Positions 51,669-59,205 of a DNA stretch of 64,000 bases are shown here, in pieces. Source of the stretch: Streptomyces cinnamoneus (GTDB lineage: Bacteria; Actinomycetota; Actinomycetes; Streptomycetales; Streptomycetaceae); assembly GCF_014650495.1 (NCBI RefSeq), contig NZ_BMVB01000016.1:1-64000 (forward strand), read 5' to 3'. Numbering within the stretch: position 1 is the first letter of the stretch; each line of letters opens with the position of its first letter. The position numbers and the translations under genes are program-made. Below the pieces are notes generated by a model that saw only the letters and a program-made list of their open reading frames with translations, was not told where the DNA came from and searched no databases.

Positions 51669-51938
51669 TCAGAGGCTCTCGAAGGGCGGCACAATCCTCG
51701 TGACGACGATCATCCTGCCCCGCCGGAACACGAGGAAGAAGAAGAATCCTCCTGCGGCTTCCAGTTGCCGCATGCCACCGGGCCTTGGCCCTTCGCCGAC
51801 GTGATCGAGGTCTGCGCCAGTGCTCGCCAACAAGACAAGGTCCTCGGCAAGTCGCTCGACCTCCGCCACGTAGGCAGCCGGTACGCCGCCCGCAACGTGC
51901 TCTTCGTTCGGGTCGTACGCCCAGCTCCAATCGCTCAA
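51669..51938 (-). CDS. Small RelE/ParE-like protein, possible toxin
   Basis: 89 residues. It begins DWSWAYDPNEEHVAGGVPAA, has VERLAEDLVLLASTGADLDH and ends FFFFLVFRRGRMIVVTRIVP. The order (helix pair, then two strands with the FRRGRMIVV pattern) resembles RelE/ParE toxins, but no catalytic residues can be assigned. The start overlaps the stop of the upstream gene (ATGA), typical of antitoxin-toxin pairs. Confidence in the gene is high, in the toxin role moderate. Confidence 0.7.
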   Translation of the reverse strand: MSDWSWAYDPNEEHVAGGVPAAYVAEVERLAEDLVLLASTGADLDHVGEGPRPGGMRQLEAAGGFFFFLVFRRGRMIVVTRIVPPFESL

Positions 51939-52303
51939 GGCTTCCTCAGCCCAATTGCCTCAAACGCGTCGTCGAGGATGTGGCCGAGCTCGGACGTGAC
52001 CGTGAAGATCTGCTCCCGGTCGTCCAATTCGGCCGCCAAGTCCTCCAGCTCCCGGAACCTCGCCGCTACCTGTGGCTGGCGCTGGATCTGCACGTAAACA
52101 GCCCAGCGCGTGGTGAACCGCCACAGCGGCCCAAACTCCGCTACCTGACGGGCCGGGTCCATAGCCTCGTCAACAGCCTGTTCCAGCTCTCTGGCAAATG
52201 CAGGCAGAGAAGCAGGCATGATCTTCCCGACGGCTTGGCGTAGCGCGGACACCGTGGGCGAAGGCTGCGGAATCAACGGTCGCGCGGGAACATCAGCAGT
52301 CAT
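51935..52303 (-). CDS. Conserved small protein (DUF6247-like), possible antitoxin partner
   Basis: 122 residues. Start ATG 52303, with GGGAGA 5 nt upstream. It opens PARPLIPQPSPTVSALRQAV, then alternates helices (FARELEQAVDEAMDPARQVA, WRFTTRWAVYVQIQRQPQVA). This resembles a streptomycete family I recall as DUF6247, often found before a small RelE-like gene. Translational coupling to that gene supports a two-component module. No DNA-binding motif is obvious. Confidence 0.72.
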   Translation of the reverse strand: MTADVPARPLIPQPSPTVSALRQAVGKIMPASLPAFARELEQAVDEAMDPARQVAEFGPLWRFTTRWAVYVQIQRQPQVAARFRELEDLAAELDDREQIFTVTSELGHILDDAFEAIGLRKP

Positions 52304-52416
52304 GGTTTCTCCCATGGGCGGGACTCTGCTCCGTACGCTCACCGTACCCAGCCCAAACAGGCATGCGACCACCTGAACGGGGACCCGCCGAAGCGGCCTT
52401 GACCGCTCCGGTCCGC

Positions 52417-53559
52417 CTACGAGTACAGGTTGTCCTTGCTCAGCTCGTGGAAGTGATCGTGGTCGTGCCCATGGCCATGGCCATGGCCGTGACCGTGGCC
52501 ATCCCCATGCCCCGGCACGTGCGACTCCGTCACCGGCAGTGACGAGTCCGCCGACAGGTCCCACGACGACGACGCGCGGCCCCGGGCCACCATCTCCGCG
52601 CCCAGTGCCGCCACCATCGCGCCGTTGTCCGTGCACAGCTTCGGGCGCGGCACGCGCAGCGTGATGCCCGCGTCCTCGCAGCGGCGCTCGGCCATCGCGC
52701 GCAGACGGGTATTGGCCGCCACACCGCCGCCGATCATCAGGTGGTCCACGCCGTGGTCCTTGCAGGCGCGCACCGCCTTCCGCGTCAGCACGTCCACGAC
52801 CGCCTCCTGGAACGAGGCCGCCACGTCCGCCACCGGCACGTTCTCGCCCGCCGCGCGCTTGGCCTCGATCCAGCGGGCGACCGCCGTCTTGAGGCCGGAG
52901 AAGGAGAAGTCGTATATCGGGTCGCGCGGGCCCGTCAGGCCGCGCGGGAAGCGGATGGCGTCCGGGTCGCCCTCGCGGGCGTAGCGGTCGATGACCGGGC
53001 CGCCGGGGAAGCCGAGGTTCAGCACGCGGGCGATCTTGTCGAACGCCTCGCCCGCCGCGTCGTCGATCGTCGAGCCGAGCGGGCGGACGTCCGCGGTGAT
53101 GTCCGGTGCCAGGAGCAGCGAGGAGTGGCCGCCGGACACCAGCAGCGCCATCGTCGGCTCGGGCAGCGCACCGTGTTCCAGCTGGTCGACGCAGATGTGC
53201 GAGGCCAGGTGGTTGACGCCGTAGAGCGGCTTGCCCAGCGCGTACGCGTACGCCTTGGCCGCCGAGACGCCCACGAGCAGGGCGCCCGCGAGGCCCGGGC
53301 CCGCGGTGACCGCGATGCCGTCCAGGTCCTTCGCGCTCACCCCCGCGTCCTTCAGGGCGCGCTGGATCGTCGGGACCATGGCCTCCAGGTGCGCCCGGCT
53401 GGCGACCTCGGGGACGACGCCGCCGAAGCGGGCGTGCTCGTCGACGCTGGAGGCGACCGCGTCCGCGAGCAGCGTGTGACCGCGGACGATACCGACGCCG
53501 GTCTCGTCGCACGAGGTCTCGATGCCGAGGACGAGGGGTTCGTCAGTCCTGCGAGCCAT
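52417..53559 (-). CDS. tsaD: tRNA N6-threonylcarbamoyladenosine transferase, with His-rich tail
   Basis: 380 residues. The ASKHA motifs are LGIETSCDETGVGIV, the metal-binding NHLASHI, LLVSGGHSSLLL and GGGVAANTRLR. It transfers the threonylcarbamoyl group to A37 of tRNAs reading ANN codons, with TsaB and TsaE. After the conserved domain ends near residue 340 there is a tail with 11 histidines (GHGHGHGHGHDHDHFHE), unusual for TsaD, ending LSKDNLYS. The start ATG overlaps the rimI 3' end by 17 bp. It is the last gene of tsaB-rimI-tsaD. Confidence 0.96.
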   Translation of the reverse strand: MARRTDEPLVLGIETSCDETGVGIVRGHTLLADAVASSVDEHARFGGVVPEVASRAHLEAMVPTIQRALKDAGVSAKDLDGIAVTAGPGLAGALLVGVSAAKAYAYALGKPLYGVNHLASHICVDQLEHGALPEPTMALLVSGGHSSLLLAPDITADVRPLGSTIDDAAGEAFDKIARVLNLGFPGGPVIDRYAREGDPDAIRFPRGLTGPRDPIYDFSFSGLKTAVARWIEAKRAAGENVPVADVAASFQEAVVDVLTRKAVRACKDHGVDHLMIGGGVAANTRLRAMAERRCEDAGITLRVPRPKLCTDNGAMVAALGAEMVARGRASSSWDLSADSSLPVTESHVPGHGDGHGHGHGHGHGHDHDHFHELSKDNLYS

Positions 53560-54091
53560 GGGGCATTCCTTGCACTGCGGTGATGGGATCGGACAGGCGC
53601 ATGACGAGCGCGTCGACGTTGCCGGGCTGGTAGTAGCCGCGGCGCACGCCCACGGGCTCGAAGCCGAAGCGTTCGTACAGGCGCTGGGCGCGGGTGTTGT
53701 CGACGCGCACTTCGAGCAGCACCTCGTGGCACTCGAAGGCGGTCGCGGTCGTGAGCAGTTCGGCCAGGAGGCGGGCGCCCAGGCCGGTGCTCCAGTGTTC
53801 CTTGGCCACGGCGATCGTCTGCACGTCGCCGGTGCCGTCGATGGCGGCGAGCCCGGCGTAGCCGACGATCCGCCGGGGCGCCTCCCCGGCGCCGGCGGGG
53901 GCGGCCCCGGCCGTCTCGGCCACCACGTAGCGGCGGTTGGCGTTCGCACCGCGCGCGTGGGCCAGCTCGGACCAGAAGAGCCCCTTGGACCACGCGTCGT
54001 CCGGGAAGAGCTCGCGTTCGAGCTCCAGCACCGGGCCGATGTCCCACCAGCGCATCTCCCGGATGCCCACGGCTGCGGCGGTCCCGGTCAC
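53543..54091 (-). CDS. rimI: Ribosomal protein S18-alanine N-acetyltransferase (GNAT)
   Basis: 182 residues. It begins with GTG 54091 overlapping the tsaB stop (GTGA). GNAT fold: IREMRWWDIGPVLELERELF, the acetyl-CoA loop VAKEHWSTGLGARLLAEL (QxxGxG/A-like) and YERFGFEPVGVRRGYY, the end typical of RimI. It acetylates the N-terminus of S18 or related proteins. The gene sits between tsaB and tsaD, as in many bacteria. Confidence 0.94.
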   Translation of the reverse strand: MTGTAAAVGIREMRWWDIGPVLELERELFPDDAWSKGLFWSELAHARGANANRRYVVAETAGAAPAGAGEAPRRIVGYAGLAAIDGTGDVQTIAVAKEHWSTGLGARLLAELLTTATAFECHEVLLEVRVDNTRAQRLYERFGFEPVGVRRGYYQPGNVDALVMRLSDPITAVQGMPHGSQD

Positions 54092-54756
54092 TGGGGGGTG
54101 ACCACCTTGTAGTTGGCCGGCACCTGGGCGTCGGGGCGGCGCAGGTACAGCGGCTGGCCCGGCAGGAACTCCCCGCCCGTGCGCAGCTTCTCCGCGGCCA
54201 GCGCGGCCAGCGCGCCCGCCGACTGGTGCTGCGGCAGGTCGGCCCGTACGTCGGTGAACGCGTCCGGGTAGAGCACGGCGCCCGCGCCGACGGCCGTGAG
54301 GCCGGCGACCCGCTCCGCGAGCTCGGCCGGACGGTCCACGGCCGGCTCGGTGACGCGGGTGCGGGCGTCCGCGTACCTGGCCCAGTAGACCTCCTTGCGG
54401 CGGGCGTCCGTGGCCACGACGAACTCTCCCTCCAGCCCCGCCAGACCGGCCGCGTACGCGATGCCGTCCAGCGTGCACAGGCTGTGGACGGGAACGTCCA
54501 GCACGGCGGCGAAGGTCGCGGCCGTGACGATGCCGACGCGCAGGCCGGTGTACGGGCCGGGGCCGACCCCGACGACGATGCCGGTCACGGCGTCCAGTTT
54601 GCGGCCCGCCTCGGCCAGCACCCGGTCGACAGCGGGCAGCAGCAGCTCCCCGTGCCGGCGGGCGTCCACCTGGCTCGACTCGGCGACGACGGAGTCGCCG
54701 TCGTGGAGGGCGACGGTGACGGCGGGGGTGGCGGTATCCAGAGCGAGCAGCAGCAC
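54088..54756 (-). CDS. tsaB: tRNA threonylcarbamoyladenosine biosynthesis protein TsaB
   Basis: 222 residues. An ASKHA-fold subunit beginning MLLLALDTATPAVTVALHDG, with TGIVVGVGPGPYTGLRVGIV, the family signature. It dimerises with TsaD and, with TsaE, forms the t6A enzyme. It is the first gene of the operon tsaB-rimI-tsaD; the next stop/start pairs overlap by 4 and 17 bp. Confidence 0.95.
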   Translation of the reverse strand: MLLLALDTATPAVTVALHDGDSVVAESSQVDARRHGELLLPAVDRVLAEAGRKLDAVTGIVVGVGPGPYTGLRVGIVTAATFAAVLDVPVHSLCTLDGIAYAAGLAGLEGEFVVATDARRKEVYWARYADARTRVTEPAVDRPAELAERVAGLTAVGAGAVLYPDAFTDVRADLPQHQSAGALAALAAEKLRTGGEFLPGQPLYLRRPDAQVPANYKVVTPQ

Positions 54757-54934
54757 GGAACAAGCCTACGGCGCGCCGTGGGGCGTCCGGTGCCCGCACC
54801 GGCCGCCGCGGGGGCGCGGCGGGGTCACTGAGCGGGTGCTACGGTCAGCCGCATAGTCGTACGAGCACTGTGCCGACGGGGCGTGCAGGCAGTACGTAGC
54901 GGCACATCGGGGCGACCCGAACGCAGGACGAAAG

Positions 54935-55534
54935 GTGCGCACCGTGGCACGCAGCAGCTCAGGAATCTTCGTGGCCACGCTCACCGCGGCGGCCCTGGCC
55001 GGAGTCGGCTTCCTGGCCGTGCAGGCGGAGGCCGCACCCGACCACCCGAAGAGCGCGCAGGCCACGGGCCAGGAGTCCGGCAAGGCGAAGGGCGACGGCG
55101 GCTCGGACAAGGGCGCGGCCTCCGATGCCCAGGGTCAGGGCCAGGCGGCGAACGCGGTCCCCGAGGGCTCGGGCACGGGCCTGCGGGTCGTCTACGCGCT
55201 CGGCAAGAAGCGGGTGTGGCTCGTCGGCTCCGACGGCAAGGCCACCCGGACGTACGAGGTGGCGCCCAGCACCGTCAGCCCGCCGCCCGGGGCGTACAAG
55301 GTCACCTCGCGCGACCCGCAGGTCACCGGCTCGGACGGCATTCCGATCGAGCACGTGGTGCGCTTCCACAAGGACTCGGCCGGGATCGTCTTCGGCTTCA
55401 GCGCGGCCGTCGACGGCTCGTCGCCGAAGCCGGACCCGGCGAAGAAGACCGGCGGCATCCGTGAGCAGCCCGCGGACGGGCGGGCGATGTGGGAGTTCGC
55501 CGTGAACAACACGAAGGTGGTCGTCGTCCCGTAA
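54935..55534 (+). CDS. Secreted L,D-transpeptidase-like protein lacking the catalytic Cys/His
   Basis: 199 residues. An N-terminal signal sequence (GIFVATLTAAALAGVGFLAV) is followed by a ~45-residue Gly/Ala/Lys/Asp linker and a YkuD-like beta domain (GLRVVYALGKKRVWLVGSDG to VNNTKVVVVP). The position of the YkuD active site, SHGCxR, reads TGGIREQ, so both nucleophile and histidine are gone while the flanking strands and the arginine persist. It may bind peptidoglycan or stem peptides without cross-linking them. A GTG start (54935 or 54944). A terminator lies 6 bp after the stop. Confidence 0.72.
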   Translation: MRTVARSSSGIFVATLTAAALAGVGFLAVQAEAAPDHPKSAQATGQESGKAKGDGGSDKGAASDAQGQGQAANAVPEGSGTGLRVVYALGKKRVWLVGSDGKATRTYEVAPSTVSPPPGAYKVTSRDPQVTGSDGIPIEHVVRFHKDSAGIVFGFSAAVDGSSPKPDPAKKTGGIREQPADGRAMWEFAVNNTKVVVVP

Positions 55535-55539
55535 GCCCG

Positions 55540-55557
55540 GGGCCCCGTAAGGGGCCC
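55540..55557 (+). terminator. Short terminator after the YkuD-like gene
   Basis: GGGCCCC-GTAA-GGGGCCC, a perfect 7-bp stem with tetraloop, 6 bp past the stop at 55534. Confidence 0.65.
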
Positions 55558-55559
55558 GC

Positions 55560-55655
55560 CCGGCTTCCGGCCCGTCCGGCTCACCCGGCTTCCGGCCCGC
55601 CCGGCTTCCGGCTCACCCGGCTTCCGGCCTGTCGGACGGTCCGTCCGGCTTCCGG
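55560..55655. repeat. Five copies of CCGGCTTCCGG
   Basis: Copies at 55560, 55585, 55601, 55617 and 55645 (start positions), spaced 25, 16, 16 and 28 bp, in the 139-bp gap between the convergent YkuD-like gene and the 74-residue gene. Each contains a CCGG-CTT-CCGG inverted motif. Confidence 0.8.
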
Positions 55656-55673
55656 CTCTCACCCGCCCCACTC

Positions 55674-55898
55674 CTACGCGGCGTCGCGCTCCGGGTCCGG
55701 GGTCTCCCCGCGCCCCGGCCCCCGCTCCTGCGGCTCGTCGGGGCCCGGCGTGACGGTCCCCGGCGCCTTCGGCGGGGTGGAGACGGCGTCGGCCGCGGCG
55801 CAGGCGGCGAGCAGGTCGCGCATCGACAGGGGGCGGCGCTCCTCGGGCTCGGAGCGGTTCGCCGAGGCGGCAGCGGCAGCGGGCTCGTGGGCCGACAT
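55674..55898 (-). CDS. Small hypothetical protein (74 residues)
   Basis: Not recognised. ATG 55898 has CAGGAGG well placed upstream, so translation is likely. The only structured part is ERRPLSMRDLLAACAAADAV (a predicted helix); the rest is Ala-, Pro- and acid-rich and probably disordered. It is soluble, with no signal peptide. A GTTAGG-CACA-CCTAAC inverted repeat, like half of an iron box, lies 60-75 nt upstream and suggests iron-responsive control. Confidence 0.6.
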   Translation of the reverse strand: MSAHEPAAAAASANRSEPEERRPLSMRDLLAACAAADAVSTPPKAPGTVTPGPDEPQERGPGRGETPDPERDAA

Positions 55899-55957
55899 GA
55901 GTGCCTCCTGGGGCAGCTGGGGCCGGACGGAGCGAGTCAGGAGTGTGCCAGGACCGA

Positions 55958-55973
55958 GTTAGGCACACCTAAC
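55958..55973. promoter_or_regulatory. Iron-box-like inverted repeat
   Basis: GTTAGG-CACA-CCTAAC. TTAGGCACACCTAA matches 12 of 14 bases of the inner right part of the DtxR/DmdR/IdeR box (TTAGGTTAGGCTAACCTAA). It lies upstream of the 74-residue gene. Confidence 0.45.
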
Positions 55974-56115
55974 CAACCCTCCGCCTCTCCATGTGACCAC
56001 GTCCGCGGCCGCGCGCGCAACATCTTCCCGACGGACTGTCGGAATGTTCGGCAACAGGCCGCGCCGACCCCGCCGGCACTGCCCCGCAGGGGCCCCGCAG
56101 GCCCCGCCCCGCCGC

Positions 56116-56640
56116 CTAGCCCAGGAGCGCGAAGTCGACCGACGCCCAGCGGTCGCCCACGCCCGTGACCGTCACGCTGCGCACGTCGTCGGCGTCGTCG
56201 ACGGGGGCGTCCGCGCCCACCGCGCGCTCGATGACGACCCGCAGGCGGTCCTCGGACAGGTCCTCGACCTTGCCGTCGCCCCACTCCACGACGATCACGG
56301 ATTCCGGCAGCGAGACGTCGAGGTCCAGGTCCTCCATCTCGTCCAGCCCGCCCGAGAGCCGGTAGGCGTCGACGTGGACCAGGGCGGGGCCGTCGCCGAG
56401 CGGCGGGTGCACGCGGGCGATGACGAAGGTCGGGGAGGTCACGGCGCCACGGACGCCGAGGCCCTCGCCCAGGCCGCGGGTCATGGTCGTCTTGCCGGCG
56501 CCCAGCTCGCCGGAGAGCAGCACCAGGTCGCCGGGGCGCAGCAGCGTCGCCAGCCTGCGGCCCACTTCGCGCATGTCCTCGGCGGACTTCACGGTGAGCT
56601 GCGCGGCGGTGGCGGCGGAGGTCTCGTGCGGGACGTTCAT
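56116..56640 (-). CDS. tsaE: tRNA t6A biosynthesis ATPase TsaE
   Basis: 174 residues. The Walker A motif GELGAGKT is at 44-51; the switch region is SPTFVIARVHPP and YRLSGGLDEMEDLDLDVSLP; VIVVEWGDGKVE is the conserved C-terminal strand. It is the ATPase that resets the TsaB-TsaD complex. It lies downstream of the alr and hydrolase genes on the same strand and separate from tsaB-rimI-tsaD, a common split in actinobacteria. Confidence 0.95.
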   Translation of the reverse strand: MNVPHETSAATAAQLTVKSAEDMREVGRRLATLLRPGDLVLLSGELGAGKTTMTRGLGEGLGVRGAVTSPTFVIARVHPPLGDGPALVHVDAYRLSGGLDEMEDLDLDVSLPESVIVVEWGDGKVEDLSEDRLRVVIERAVGADAPVDDADDVRSVTVTGVGDRWASVDFALLG

Positions 56641-56679
56641 ATTCGCCGATGGTACGGGGCCGGGGCGGCCGTACGGGCC

Positions 56680-57936
56680 TCAGCCGCCCGGTTGTGCTCC
56701 GGCCGCGCGTCCCTGCCGGACCCCGGCCGCGCCGGTGGCCGTCAGCAGCGCGGTCAGGTGCGAGGAGACGGTGGCCGGCTGCTCCAGCATGACCAGGTGC
56801 CCGGCGCCCTCCACCACGACCAGCTCGGCGTCCGGCAGCGCGGCCGCGATGACCTCGCTGTGCCCGCTCGGGGTGATCAGGTCCTTCTCGCCCGCGAGGA
56901 CCAGCACCGGGAGGCGGCCGAACGCCTCCAGGGCCGCCACCTTGTCGTGCTCGTCGAACGCCGGGTAGAACGCGGCGACCACGTCCACGGGCGTCGCCTC
57001 GATGAGGCGCTCGGCGAAGCGCGCGACCGCCGGGTCGACGTCCCTCGACCCGAACGAATAGCGCTTGATGATCCCCGCGAGGAGGTCCGCGGTCGCCCGC
57101 CGTCCCTTCTCCACCAGCTCGGTCTGCGCCGCCATCAGCTTGAACGCGCCGGGCAGGACCGCCCGGCGCACCAGGTTCATGCCGGCGGCCGGGAGCCCGT
57201 AGGTGACCTCGGAGAGCTTGCCCGAGGAGGTGCCGACGAAGGCCGCGCCGACGACCCGCTCGGCGATCAGCTCGGGGTACTGGGCGGCCAGGGCCATGGT
57301 CGTCATCCCGCCCATCGAGTGCCCCACCAGCACCAGCGGCCCCTCGGGGGCGGCGGCGTCGATGACGGCCTTCAGATCGCGGCCGAGCAGGTCGATGCTG
57401 ACCGGATCGCCGCCCTCGGCGCGGGCGGAGCGGCCGTGGCTGCGCTGGTCCCAGAAGACGGTGCGCACGACGCCGCGCAGGGCGGCGCGCTGGAAGTGCC
57501 AGGAGTCCTGGCTCAGGCAGTAGCCGTGGCTGAAGACGACGGTGACGGCGGGCGCGGGACGGCGGCCGAAGAGCCGGCCGCGGCGGCCACCGGCGCCCTC
57601 GGGGTCGGCCTCGTCCACCTCGTAGTGGAGAACCGTCCCGTCCTCGGCGACGGCGGTGCCGGGCGTGCCGCGCAGCGTCCCGTACGGGCCCGCCGCGTCC
57701 AGGGCGAGGCGTGCCTTGCGGCGCATGCCACGGCCGACCGTCAGCCGCTCGACGGCCACACCGACCGCCGCTCCGGCGGCGACGACGCCCACCGCGGCGC
57801 CCGCGAGGCCCGCGCCGAGGCGCCAGCCGGTCCCGCCCGCGCCGGCCGCCGTCGTGGCCCCCGCGGCCGCTGCCGTGGCTCCGGCGGCGGCGGCGAGTGC
57901 CGCCGCCGCTCCCGTACTGTCGCCGCCCTCGCTCAT
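56680..57936 (-). CDS. Alpha/beta hydrolase with N-terminal hydrophobic segment
   Basis: 418 residues. Start ATG 57936. The first ~70 residues are Ala/Gly-rich with a possible membrane helix (AGLAGAAVGVVAAGAAVGVA), so the enzyme is likely membrane-attached. The hydrolase fold carries VVFSHGYCLSQDSWHFQRAA, the nucleophile elbow LVGHSMGGMT and the histidine strand EGAGHLVMLEQP. The substrate is unknown. It is encoded between alr and tsaE, a neighbourhood kept across Streptomyces; the stop of alr is 1 bp before this start. Confidence 0.88.
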   Translation of the reverse strand: MSEGGDSTGAAAALAAAAGATAAAAGATTAAGAGGTGWRLGAGLAGAAVGVVAAGAAVGVAVERLTVGRGMRRKARLALDAAGPYGTLRGTPGTAVAEDGTVLHYEVDEADPEGAGGRRGRLFGRRPAPAVTVVFSHGYCLSQDSWHFQRAALRGVVRTVFWDQRSHGRSARAEGGDPVSIDLLGRDLKAVIDAAAPEGPLVLVGHSMGGMTTMALAAQYPELIAERVVGAAFVGTSSGKLSEVTYGLPAAGMNLVRRAVLPGAFKLMAAQTELVEKGRRATADLLAGIIKRYSFGSRDVDPAVARFAERLIEATPVDVVAAFYPAFDEHDKVAALEAFGRLPVLVLAGEKDLITPSGHSEVIAAALPDAELVVVEGAGHLVMLEQPATVSSHLTALLTATGAAGVRQGRAAGAQPGG

Positions 57937-57937
57937 C

Positions 57938-59125
57938 TCACGCCCCCGTGTCGTCGCGTCCGTCGAGTCCGGTTCCCTCTTCTTCCCGGACCTCTCCGAC
58001 ATAGACGCGGGGCACGCGCGCGGAGATGCGGGTGATGACTTCGTAGGCGATGGTTCCGGTCGCCCGGGCCCAGTCCTCGGCGGTCGGCTCGCCGCGGTCG
58101 CCGGGGCCGAAGAGCACCGCCTCGTCACCGGCCTGGGCGCTGTCCCCGCCCAGGTCGACGACGAACTGGTCCATCGCGACCCGGCCCGCCACCGTGCGCC
58201 ACTTGCCGCCCACCAGCACCGGGCCGGTGCCGGAGGCCGCCCGCGGGATGCCGTCCGCGTAGCCGACGGGGACCAGCGCGAGGGTCGTCTCACCGGGGGT
58301 GAGGTAGGTGTGGCCGTACGAGACGCCGTGGTGCCCCGGCACGCGCTTGACCGAGGCCAGGGAGGCGGAGAGCGTCATGACCGGCCTGAGGCCGAAGTCC
58401 TCGGGGACGCCCACCTCGGGGCTGGGCGACACGCCGTACATCGCGACGCCCGTCCGCACCATGTCGAAATGGGTCTCGGACAAGGTCAGGGTGGCCGGCG
58501 AATTGGCGATGTGCCGGACCTCGGGGGTCAGCCCCTGGCGCTCGGCGTAGGAGACCGCGTCCCGGAAGACGTCGAGCTGCGCCCGGATGGAGGGGTGGCC
58601 CGGCTCGTCGGCGCAGGCGAAGTGCGACCAGATGCCGGTGACCTTCAGCAGGCCGGCCCGCTCGGCGTCCCGGGCGGCGGCGACGAGCTTCTCCCAGTCG
58701 GCGGGCTGGCAGCCGTTGCGGCCGAGACCGGTGTCGATCTTCAGCTGGACGCGGGCGGGGCGGCCGGCCGCACGGACGGCCGCCGTCAGCTCGTCGAGGG
58801 CCCACAGCCCGCTGACCGACACGTCGATGTCCGCCTCGACGGCCTCGCGCCACGGGTCGCCGGGCGTCCAGAGCCAGCACATCAGCCGGCCCCGGTCGCC
58901 GGCGGCACGCAGGGCCAGCGCCTCGTGCGGAGTGGCCGTTCCGACCCACTGCGCGCCGGCCTGGCGCGCGGCCCTGGCGCAGGGCACGGCGCCGTGCCCG
59001 TACGCGTCGGCCTTCACGACGGCCATCAGCTGCGCACGGGGGGCACGGGCCCGCAGAGCACGTACGTTGGCCCGCAGGGCGGCCAGGTCGACCACGGCTC
59101 GGGCGCGCATCGGTGTCTCACTCAT
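57938..59125 (-). CDS. alr: Alanine racemase
   Basis: 395 residues. The PLP lysine is K38 in AVVKADAYGHGA, and the catalytic tyrosine is in HHGVSYGHTYLTP. Other family parts: IDTGLGRNG, HFACADEPGHP and VAMYGVSPSPE. It makes D-alanine for peptidoglycan. Start ATG 59125 (MSETPMRARAVVDL); ATG 59110 is an alternative. It heads the unit alr-hydrolase-tsaE and is divergent from nnr with ~80 bp between. Confidence 0.95.
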   Translation of the reverse strand: MSETPMRARAVVDLAALRANVRALRARAPRAQLMAVVKADAYGHGAVPCARAARQAGAQWVGTATPHEALALRAAGDRGRLMCWLWTPGDPWREAVEADIDVSVSGLWALDELTAAVRAAGRPARVQLKIDTGLGRNGCQPADWEKLVAAARDAERAGLLKVTGIWSHFACADEPGHPSIRAQLDVFRDAVSYAERQGLTPEVRHIANSPATLTLSETHFDMVRTGVAMYGVSPSPEVGVPEDFGLRPVMTLSASLASVKRVPGHHGVSYGHTYLTPGETTLALVPVGYADGIPRAASGTGPVLVGGKWRTVAGRVAMDQFVVDLGGDSAQAGDEAVLFGPGDRGEPTAEDWARATGTIAYEVITRISARVPRVYVGEVREEEGTGLDGRDDTGA

Positions 59126-59205
59126 CCCCGTCAGTGTCTCAGGCCATGGTCCCCGGTGATGTCTCACGGGTGTCACAACCGGGGCGGACGGGGGAGGCTG
59201 GGCCC

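Noticed and set aside
52441..52503. Nucleotide repeat ATGGCC/GTGGCC as a microsatellite
   Set aside because: It is the coding sequence of the Gly-His tail of TsaD with mixed His and Gly codons, so it is selected at protein level rather than a simple repeat.
55560..55655. CCGGCTTCCGG array as a CRISPR
   Set aside because: Units are 11 bp with irregular 5-17-nt gaps made of similar sequence, and there are no cas genes.
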